Positions 1 to 4,829 of a stretch of DNA of 6,093 nt are shown here, one piece after another. The translations under genes and the position numbers were made by a program. Each line of letters begins with the position of its first letter. Position 1 is the stretch's first letter. The notes under the pieces were generated by a model. The model saw only the letters and a list, made by a program, of their open reading frames with translations, was not told where the DNA came from and made no database searches. The DNA is from Marinosulfonomonas sp. (GTDB lineage: Bacteria; Pseudomonadota; Alphaproteobacteria; Rhodobacterales; Rhodobacteraceae): NCBI GenBank assembly GCA_015494385.1, contig WGBJ01000356.1:1-6093 (forward strand), in the 5' to 3' direction.

Positions 1-335
1 CGATACGGGCAGGGGGCGTGCATGCGCTGGCCCATATCACCGGCGGCGGGTTGACGGAAAACCTGCCACGGGTTCTGCCCGAAGAGGTTGGGGCACAGGT
101 GGACCTGTCGGCATGGGAATTGCCGCCGGTGTTCAAATGGCTGACCACAACAGCCGGAATGGAGCAGGCCGAATTGCTGAAAACCTTTAATGCCGGTATT
201 GGCATGGTTCTGGCCGTATCTGAGGATCGCGCTGACGCCATCACCGAACTGCTGCAGGGCGAGGGTGAAACGGTCTTTCGCATCGGTCGGCTGACCCGGG
301 GCGCGGGCGTTTCCTATACAGGCGCGCTTTTGTGA
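1..335 (+). CDS. purM: Phosphoribosylformylglycinamidine cyclo-ligase (AIR synthetase), C-terminal part
   Basis: This is the 3' end of a gene that begins outside the window. The frame is open from base 3, giving about 110 residues before the TGA at 333-335. PurM closes the imidazole ring of FGAM with ATP to give AIR, step five of cytosolic de novo purine synthesis. The fragment carries the family stretch HALAHITGGGLTENLPRVLP, the glycine-rich ATP-grasp-like segment of the PurM C-terminal domain, followed by the usual PPVFKWL and FNAGIGMVLAV elements. The family is about 345 residues long, so roughly the last third is present. The GTG at 18-20 is an internal valine codon, not a start. The TGA overlaps the GTG start of purN (GTGA, 332-335), so the two genes are almost certainly co-transcribed and translationally coupled. 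Confidence 0.95.
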   Translation, partial: IRAGGVHALAHITGGGLTENLPRVLPEEVGAQVDLSAWELPPVFKWLTTTAGMEQAELLKTFNAGIGMVLAVSEDRADAITELLQGEGETVFRIGRLTRGAGVSYTGALL

Positions 336-925
336 GCAAACGGGTTGCGATACTGATTTCGGGCGGTGGCTCGAACATGGTGGCACTGGCGCAGTCAATG
401 ACAGGGGACCACCCCGCGCGCCCCGTTCTGGTGCTGGCCAACAATGCGGATGCCGGCGGCTTGCAAAAGGCCGCCGATATGGGGATTGCCACAGCGGTGG
501 TCGATCACCGCCCCTTTGGCAAGGACCGCGCCGCGTTTGAAGCCGAACTGACCCGCAGGCTGGAGCAGGCACAGCCCGACATCATTTGCCTTGCCGGTTT
601 CATGCGGGTTCTGACCGCCGATTTTGTCACCCGCTGGCAGGGCCGGATTTTGAACATCCACCCGTCATTATTGCCCAAATACAAAGGCTTGCACACCCAC
701 GCCCGCGCGATCGAGGCGGGGGATGATCAGGCCGGATGCTCGGTTCATCTGGTCACCGCCGAACTGGATGGCGGCCCCGTTCTGGGGCAGGCGCGGGTGC
801 CGGTTTTACCCGATGACACCCCCGAAACCCTAGCGGCCCGCGTGTTGCCGATGGAACACCGGCTTTATCCCGAGGTGTTGCGCCGCTTTGCGGCAGGGGG
901 TCAAACCATAGTCAATTTGCCCTGA
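332..925 (+). CDS. purN: Phosphoribosylglycinamide formyltransferase (GAR transformylase)
   Basis: A 197-residue protein, close to the roughly 190-215 residues usual for PurN. It transfers the formyl group of 10-formyl-tetrahydrofolate to GAR, giving FGAR, step three of purine synthesis. The N-terminal nucleotide-binding loop reads VAILISGGGSNM (residues 5-16). The catalytic set is visible: N108 and H110 in LNIHPSLLPKYKGLHTH, and D146 in TAELDGGPV, matching N106, H108 and D144 of the E. coli enzyme. The start is GTG at 332, overlapping the purM stop by four bases. No clear Shine-Dalgarno precedes it, which fits coupled re-initiation after purM. No truncation is seen. The only alternative would be another formyltransferase-fold protein, but the purM linkage and the motifs make PurN secure. 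Confidence 0.97.
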   Translation: MSKRVAILISGGGSNMVALAQSMTGDHPARPVLVLANNADAGGLQKAADMGIATAVVDHRPFGKDRAAFEAELTRRLEQAQPDIICLAGFMRVLTADFVTRWQGRILNIHPSLLPKYKGLHTHARAIEAGDDQAGCSVHLVTAELDGGPVLGQARVPVLPDDTPETLAARVLPMEHRLYPEVLRRFAAGGQTIVNLP

Positions 926-946
926 GGCTTTCCATTTCTGGCGAAA

Positions 947-975
947 TTGCGTAAGAAGCCGCCAACCTTTACCAA
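947..975 (+). promoter_or_regulatory. Weak sigma70-like promoter candidate for the ribonuclease D gene
   Basis: In the 67-bp gap after purN, TTGCGT (947-952) and TACCAA (970-975) are separated by 17 bases, the right geometry for a housekeeping promoter. The -10 match is poor. A start near base 982 would leave a leader of only about 11 bases before the ATG at 993. Read-through from purMN is equally possible, because no convincing terminator is present: GGCTT (926-930) can pair with AAGCC (956-960), but across a 25-base loop and without a T run. Confidence 0.2.
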
Positions 976-992
976 GTGAGCAGCAGACCTTC

Positions 993-2150
993 ATGAAAAC
1001 CCTGACCACCACGCAAGAGCTGGCCGATTTCTGCGAAATGGCCGCCAAACACCCCTATGTGACGATCGACACCGAATTTTTGCGCGAACGCACCTATTAT
1101 TCCAAACTGTGTCTGATCCAGATGGCGGTCAAAGGCGATGACAAGGACTGCGCGGTTCTGGTCGATCCGCTGGCCGAAGGGCTGTCGCTGGAGCCACTGT
1201 ACGATCTGTTTCGCAACGAGGATGTGGTCAAGGTGTTCCATGCCGCCCGCCAGGACCTTGAGATTTTCTTTATCGAAGGCGGCGTGTTTCCCAAGCCGCT
1301 GTTCGACACGCAGGTTGCCGCGATGGTGTGCGATTTTGGCGAGCAGGTGGGCTATGAAACGCTGGTGCGCAAGATCGCCAAGGAATCGCTGGATAAATCG
1401 TCCCGCTTTACCGACTGGTCGCGGCGTCCGTTGACGGATGCGCAGAAGACCTATGCGATCGGGGATGTGACCCATCTGCGGGGAATATATGAATTCTTAA
1501 AAGCTAAGATCGAAAAAACAAATAGAACCAAATGGGTAGAGGAGGAGCTTAAGGTTCTTCTTAGCCCTGAAACCTATATCATCCAGCCGGAAAACGCGTG
1601 GAAGCGGGTAAAAACCCGCAGCAATTCCGGCCGCTTCATGGCGATTGTCAAAGAGCTGGCGGCATTTCGCGAAACCTATGCCCAGGGGCGCAACGTGCCG
1701 CGCAACCGCGTTTACAAAGACGAGGCGATGCTGGAACTGGCCTCGACCAAGCCAAAGACCATGCAGGATCTGGGCCGTTCACGCCTGCTGCAGCGCGAGG
1801 CCCGCAAGGGCGAGATAGCCGAGGGGATTCTGGCCGCTGTTGCCAAGGGGCTGGAGGCCGATCCCGCCGATTTCCCCAAACCCGACAAGTCGCGTGAAAA
1901 ACTGCAGGTCAATCCGGCATTGGCCGATCTGCTGCGCGTGCTGTTGAAATCCAAGGCCGAGGAGGCTGGCGTGGCGCTGAAACTGATCGCCACATCCGCC
2001 GAACTGGATGCAATCGCAGCGGGGCAGCGCGACGGGAAATCCCTGTCCGGCTGGCGTAACGAGGTATTCGGCAAAGACGCCTTGCGCCTGTGCGACGGTA
2101 AAATCGCCCTGACCGCACAGGGCACGGCGGTTAAGGTTGTCGAGCTTTAG
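993..2150 (+). CDS. rnd: Ribonuclease D (3'-5' exoribonuclease, DEDDy family)
   Basis: A 385-residue protein, the normal size for bacterial RNase D, which trims 3' ends of tRNA precursors and other small stable RNAs. The DEDD exonuclease domain spans about residues 1-170. Metal-binding and catalytic residues are D26 and E28 in TIDTEFLRERTY, D88 in FHAARQDLEIFF, and Y154 with D158 in TYAIGDVTHLRG. A first HRDC helical domain lies at about 207-285 (from SGRFMAIVKELAAFRE to GRSRLLQREA), and a second HRDC-like region follows to the C-terminus. The ATG at 993 has only a weak ribosome site (AAGTGAG, 974-980), but the protein start fits the family. The segment encoding about residues 163-190, linking the two domains, is markedly A+T-rich and contains a perfect AGGAGG. 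The TAG stop (2148-2150) overlaps the TAA of the convergent lipoprotein gene. Confidence 0.95.
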   Translation: MKTLTTTQELADFCEMAAKHPYVTIDTEFLRERTYYSKLCLIQMAVKGDDKDCAVLVDPLAEGLSLEPLYDLFRNEDVVKVFHAARQDLEIFFIEGGVFPKPLFDTQVAAMVCDFGEQVGYETLVRKIAKESLDKSSRFTDWSRRPLTDAQKTYAIGDVTHLRGIYEFLKAKIEKTNRTKWVEEELKVLLSPETYIIQPENAWKRVKTRSNSGRFMAIVKELAAFRETYAQGRNVPRNRVYKDEAMLELASTKPKTMQDLGRSRLLQREARKGEIAEGILAAVAKGLEADPADFPKPDKSREKLQVNPALADLLRVLLKSKAEEAGVALKLIATSAELDAIAAGQRDGKSLSGWRNEVFGKDALRLCDGKIALTAQGTAVKVVEL

Positions 2151-2605
2151 CGGCGGGTCGAACGGGCGTTTTTCGCCCCGACGACACGGATCTGGCGAAC
2201 GTCCTGTAGTTTGATGTTCGACACATACCGCGCCACCACCACTTCGCGGCTTTGCGGGGTGGAAACCGCTTGAAAATCAATCGGTTCCGCAATGCGGAAT
2301 TGATAGGTCAGCACACCTTTTACGGGCTTTTCATCGTTTTCGGCAACCAGTTCGGCATTCCAATACCCCTGGGTCGGCGGCAAGCCGGTTGCACGGATGA
2401 TGGCACCGCCCGGTGTCTTTTCGACCGATAGGGAAACCACTTGTTGCACCAACGGGCGCGGATCGTTGATCACGGCGGGGTCCGGCAGTTCGGTCAGGGT
2501 TTCTTCGGTGCTGCCGCGTTTGAACCAGTTGAACGGATTCAGTTTGGTGGCACAGCCCGTCAGCACAAGCGTGCCCAGCAAAATTGCAGCAATCGGTGTT
2601 CTCAT
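2147..2605 (-). CDS. Small predicted outer-membrane lipoprotein of unknown function
   Basis: A 152-residue protein whose first 18 residues form a type II (lipoprotein) signal: R2, a hydrophobic core AAILLGTLVL, then the lipobox LTGC with C18 as the predicted lipidated residue. Residue +2 of the mature protein is alanine, not aspartate, so Lol sorting to the outer membrane is expected. The mature part (about 135 residues) has a short linker (KLNPFNWFKRGSTEE), a proline-rich segment (LPDPAVINDPRPL), then alternating hydrophobic strands (GGAIIRATG, GVLTYQFRIA, REVVVARYV) suggesting a small beta domain, and a basic tail (NARSTRR). I do not recognise a named family. The ATG at 2603-2605 is preceded on the minus strand by GAAGGGG about nine bases upstream. 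The gene is divergent from sufE, and its stop is superimposed on that of the ribonuclease D gene. Confidence 0.85.
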   Translation of the reverse strand: MRTPIAAILLGTLVLTGCATKLNPFNWFKRGSTEETLTELPDPAVINDPRPLVQQVVSLSVEKTPGGAIIRATGLPPTQGYWNAELVAENDEKPVKGVLTYQFRIAEPIDFQAVSTPQSREVVVARYVSNIKLQDVRQIRVVGAKNARSTRR

Positions 2606-2735
2606 GGTGTCAGGCCCCTTCGTTCCATGTAACCGAATTAGCCGATTGCGCAGGGTTTGAAAACCCGTCTTGTGCGGTCTGGACCTTTCTGCTTTGGACC
2701 ACTATCTGATGGGACACAAACCAAGGAGCAGGCAA
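2606..2735. promoter_or_regulatory. Divergent intergenic region between the lipoprotein gene and sufE
   Basis: These 130 bases must hold the control signals for both outward-facing genes. The clearest element is a 14-base inverted repeat, GGGTTT-GA-AAACCC (2653-2666), near the middle, which could be an operator or a short RNA hairpin. Two near copies of TGGACC lie at 2680-2685 and 2695-2700. I could not find a -35/-10 pair of good quality in either direction, so promoter positions are not assigned. Confidence 0.35.
2723..2728 (+). promoter_or_regulatory. Shine-Dalgarno site that fixes the sufE start
   Basis: AAGGAG ends seven bases before the ATG at 2736. This selects that codon over the in-frame ATG at 2709, which lacks such a site and would add the uncharacteristic peptide MGHKPRSRQ. 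Confidence 0.75.
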
Positions 2736-3164
2736 ATGGCAACCGAAGCCTTCGAAGACATCGCAGAGAATTTCGAATTTCTGGACGATTGGGAGGACCG
2801 CTACAGGTTCGTGATCGATCTGGGCAAGGCGATGGACCCGCTGGAGGATGCGCTGAAGGTGCCTGCAACCAAGGTTGACGGCTGCACCTCGCAGGTGTGG
2901 ATTGTGCCACAGGTTGACGGCACGGGCCCAGAGGCGGTGTTCCGGTTTCGCGGTGACAGTGACGCAATGATCGTGCGCGGTCTGGTGGTGGTTCTGGCGG
3001 CGCTGTTCAACGGGCTGACTGTGGCCGAAGTGCTGAAGGTAGACGCGGGTGGCGAATTGGCCCGTTTGCAGTTGAACGACCACCTGTCGGCGCAGCGCAG
3101 CAACGGGCTGCGGGCCATGGTGGAACGCATCCGCAAAATCGCGGGCGAGGCAGCGGCGGGTTAG
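2736..3164 (+). CDS. sufE: Cysteine desulfuration protein SufE
   Basis: A 142-residue protein, within the usual 130-150 for SufE. SufE accepts persulfide sulfur from the SufS cysteine desulfurase and passes it to the SufBCD scaffold for Fe-S cluster assembly in the cytosol. The acceptor cysteine is C50 in the family motif KVDGCTSQVW. The N-terminal helix (IAENFEFLDDWEDRYRFVIDLG) and the C-terminal motif LSAQRSNGLRAMVERI are also characteristic. The start at 2736 is set by a strong AAGGAG. SufE stands alone here, with no other suf gene in the window, as is common where the main suf cluster lies elsewhere. Its TAG stop (3162-3164) falls inside the left end of the palindromic element, using TA from the flank or duplication and G from the element. 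CsdE is a close paralogue, but SufE is the better name in this lineage. Confidence 0.93.
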   Translation: MATEAFEDIAENFEFLDDWEDRYRFVIDLGKAMDPLEDALKVPATKVDGCTSQVWIVPQVDGTGPEAVFRFRGDSDAMIVRGLVVVLAALFNGLTVAEVLKVDAGGELARLQLNDHLSAQRSNGLRAMVERIRKIAGEAAAG

Positions 3165-3194
3165 GGCCTGTTGACGTTCCCCACACCACACTGG
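3162..3194 (+). repeat. Left terminal inverted repeat of the element
   Basis: Thirty-three bases beginning TAGGGCCTGTTGACGTTCCC and ending CACTGG. They match the reverse complement of 3320-3352 at 32 of 33 positions. The differing position is A at 3188, opposite C at 3326. The first bases also supply the stop codon of sufE. Confidence 0.92.
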
Positions 3195-3319
3195 CTGCAA
3201 TTTTGGCCGCGTCCCGCAGGGATTTCACCAAAATCCGCCATTGCGACACCAATTTCGCTTGCAAGGGAGCCACCCTTGCGGCACTCAATTGGCTTGCACT
3301 GGCGGATTTTGGGCCGAAA

Positions 3320-3352
3320 CCAGTGCGGTGTGGGGAACGTCAACAGGCCCTA
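3320..3352 (-). repeat. Right terminal inverted repeat of the element
   Basis: Begins CCAGTGCGGTGTGG and ends CAACAGGCCCTA, the reverse complement of 3162-3194 with one mismatch. Its outermost bases supply the TAG stop of the minus-strand DUF1638 gene. Confidence 0.92.
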
Positions 3353-3991
3353 GGTCGCGACCTGATCCAGCGTTGTCGCCAGATCACCATATCCGGTAAA
3401 ACGCCGCTCATAGGTCAGCCCCATGCGTCTGGCACATTCGCGGGCCTTTTCATCCAGTTCGGGCGCATTTGTTTGCGCCTGATACACCAGTTTTTCGTAA
3501 TTTCCGAAATAGATTTCCAGCAATTCCGGGTGCCGGTCCAGCCCCATCGGTTTCCAGACAAAGGCATCAAACTGGCGCACCAGAAAATCGGTCAGGTAAA
3601 AGGCCGTGCATTCGTTTTCGGAAATCTTGGCAAAGGCGTCATTGCCTTCATAGAACGAATAGCAATGTGGCCCCTGCATCATTTCCACACCCAGTTCGGT
3701 GCATTTTTCCTGTAGCAACCCGCCGGTGCCGCAATCGGCGTAAACCACGAAAATATCGTCATAATCCGCACGGTGCTTATGCACCATTTCCTCGACCGCA
3801 GCGGGGATACGGTCGGGATAAAGGTGCAGATTGGCGGGCAGGCAGGTCAGGCTGATATGATCCCAGCCGTTCCGTTTGATCAGTGACAGGATTTCATGCG
3901 CCAACGCCCCGCAGGCCAGCAGCAGGATACGCGCCTTGTCCCCCGTGGGGGCAAAGCCGCTTTCGGTCAGGGTTTTGTCGTCAGGTGTCAT
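3350..3991 (-). CDS. DUF1638 family protein associated with corrinoid methyl transfer
   Basis: A 213-residue soluble protein with no signal peptide or membrane segment. It resembles the DUF1638 family (recognised from its pattern, not searched), whose biochemical role is not established. Typical features are a beta strand with cysteine, ARILLLACGALAHE (C27), an aspartate-cysteine-glycine turn FVVYADCGTGG (C87), C97, and GPHCYSF (C110). Further cysteines are at 50, 128 and 186. The cysteine and histidine content suggests metal or cofactor binding, but that is inference. The start at 3991 gives a natural N-terminus and follows AAGGCGGG on the minus strand. It lies 17 bases after the stop of the cobalamin-protein gene, so the two are in one transcript. 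The same frame stays open far upstream through that gene, but this is a shadow. Its TAG stop lies in the palindromic element. Confidence 0.85.
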   Translation of the reverse strand: MTPDDKTLTESGFAPTGDKARILLLACGALAHEILSLIKRNGWDHISLTCLPANLHLYPDRIPAAVEEMVHKHRADYDDIFVVYADCGTGGLLQEKCTELGVEMMQGPHCYSFYEGNDAFAKISENECTAFYLTDFLVRQFDAFVWKPMGLDRHPELLEIYFGNYEKLVYQAQTNAPELDEKARECARRMGLTYERRFTGYGDLATTLDQVAT

Positions 3992-4008
3992 GATCCCGCC
4001 TTGGCGGA

Positions 4009-4710
4009 TCAGCCCGCCGCCGTCTGGTTGTGTTTGCGCAACATCAGGTCTTTGGCCGTTTCCACAGCCACCGCCGCATCGCGGCAGTAAGCGTTGGCGC
4101 CGATGGCTTTGCCGAATTCCTCGTTCAGGGGGGCGCCACCGACCAGCACGATATAATCGTCGCGGATGCCTTTTTCGACCATCGTGTCGATCACCACTTT
4201 CATATAGGGCATGGTGGTGGTCAGCAGGGCGGACATGCCCAGAATATCGGCCTTTTCGCGGGTCAGGGCGTCCAGATAATCCTCGACCGGATTGTTGATG
4301 CCCAGATCGACCACCTCGAAACCGGCGCCTTCCATCATCATCGAAACCAGGTTTTTGCCGATGTCGTGGATGTCGCCCTTGACGGTACCGATCACCATTT
4401 TGCCCATGCGGGGAGCACCGGATGCGACCAGCAGCGGTTTCAGGATGGCCATGCCGCCCTTCATCGCGTTGGCGGCCAGCAGAACCTCGGGAACAAACAG
4501 GATGCCATCGCGGAAATCGGCCCCGACGATGGTCATGCCGGCAACCAGTGCTTCGGTCAGAACGCGGTAGGGTTCCCACTTGCGTTCCAGCAGGATGTTA
4601 ACGCCTTCCTCGATTTCCTCTTTCATGCCGTCATACAGGTCGTCGTGCATTTGCAGCACAAGTTCGTCGTCAGACAGTTCGGACAGGATCAGATCATCTT
4701 CTTCGGCCAT
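4009..4710 (-). CDS. Cobalamin-binding methyl-carrier protein (MtbC/MetH B12-module type)
   Basis: A 233-residue two-domain corrinoid protein. Residues about 10-95 form the helical cap domain (VNILLERKWEPYRVLTEAL, then FVPEVLLAANAMKGGM). Residues about 103-225 form the Rossmann-like B12 domain, with the signature GDIHDIGKNLV in which H115 is the lower axial cobalt ligand (D113-x-H115-x-x-G118). The later MSALLTTTMPYM and LVGGAP match the SxL and GG motifs that cradle the nucleotide tail. Such proteins shuttle a methyl group between a donor-specific methyltransferase and an acceptor enzyme. Here the acceptor is probably the upstream homocysteine methyltransferase. The ATG at 4708-4710 follows AGGGAAAG on the minus strand. 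Close relatives are called methyltransferase cognate corrinoid protein or trimethylamine corrinoid protein, but no trimethylamine methyltransferase is adjacent, so a substrate-specific name is not justified. Confidence 0.93.
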   Translation of the reverse strand: MAEEDDLILSELSDDELVLQMHDDLYDGMKEEIEEGVNILLERKWEPYRVLTEALVAGMTIVGADFRDGILFVPEVLLAANAMKGGMAILKPLLVASGAPRMGKMVIGTVKGDIHDIGKNLVSMMMEGAGFEVVDLGINNPVEDYLDALTREKADILGMSALLTTTMPYMKVVIDTMVEKGIRDDYIVLVGGAPLNEEFGKAIGANAYCRDAAVAVETAKDLMLRKHNQTAAG

Positions 4711-4829
4711 GGTTTCTTTCCCTGACGGGCGCGTATCGCGCGGTTTTCTTTTGCCCAGATTGGCGGTTTGTCACCGGCCGGTATTGGCCACTTGCGACAT
4801 GGACCGTTCCGGCAACGACCAAAACGGGG
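4711..4829 (-). promoter_or_regulatory. Leader between the homocysteine methyltransferase and cobalamin-protein genes
   Basis: A 119-base gap inside the minus-strand cluster, long compared with the 17-base gap downstream. It begins at a perfect palindrome, GGGGTTAACCCC (4826-4837), covering the upstream stop and followed by TTTT on the minus strand; with no loop this is at most a weak terminator or attenuator. It also contains ACCGGCCGGT (4773-4782) and a short hairpin GCGCG-ATA-CGCGC (4729-4741) just above the next ribosome site. No recognised riboswitch was found. It may hold a secondary promoter or RNA-processing site. Confidence 0.3.

Larger units (their letters stand above)
3162..3352. 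mobile_element. MITE-like palindromic insertion element
   Basis: A 191-base element bounded by TA on each side, with 33-bp terminal inverted repeats differing at one position. Inside these is a second inverted pair of 13 bp (3228-3240 with 3300-3312), then degenerate pairing, and an apical hairpin GCAAGGG-AGCCA-CCCTTGC (3261-3279). The left arm also holds an extra small hairpin, TCCC-GCA-GGGA (3212-3222), with no counterpart on the right. No transposase is encoded. Two mirror-image 60-codon open frames exist only because the sequence is palindromic. Ends reading GGGCCTGTTGAC with a TA duplication point to mobilisation by a TA-targeting transposase (IS630/Tc1 or an IS5-type group). That family assignment is inference. 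Confidence 0.7.

Noticed and set aside
926..960. Possible terminator after purN
   Set aside because: The only pairing is GGCTT with AAGCC across a 25-base loop and there is no T run.
2670..2735. Earlier start codons for sufE, including ATG at 2709
   Set aside because: AAGGAG at 2723-2728 is well placed only for the ATG at 2736, and the added residues do not resemble SufE.
3161..3353. Two 60-codon open frames on opposite strands with nearly the same first and last residues
   Set aside because: They are read from the two ends of the same palindrome, so the similarity is automatic. Neither has a ribosome site or recognisable protein character.
3992..4579. Upstream extension of the DUF1638 frame giving a 409-residue protein
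   Set aside because: The extension lies in another frame of the cobalamin-protein gene and is arginine- and glycine-rich. The start at 3991 has its own ribosome site and a natural N-terminus.
4030..4725. Plus-strand open frame (231 codons) rich in histidine and glutamine
   Set aside because: It is antisense to the cobalamin-binding protein, whose DxHxxG and other motifs are clear. The histidine-rich composition is a reverse-complement artefact.
4729..4750. Hairpin GCGCG-TAT-CGCGC followed by a T-rich run on the plus strand, resembling an intrinsic terminator
   Set aside because: No plus-strand gene ends nearby, the stem is only five pairs, and the T run is interrupted. It is more likely part of the minus-strand leader.
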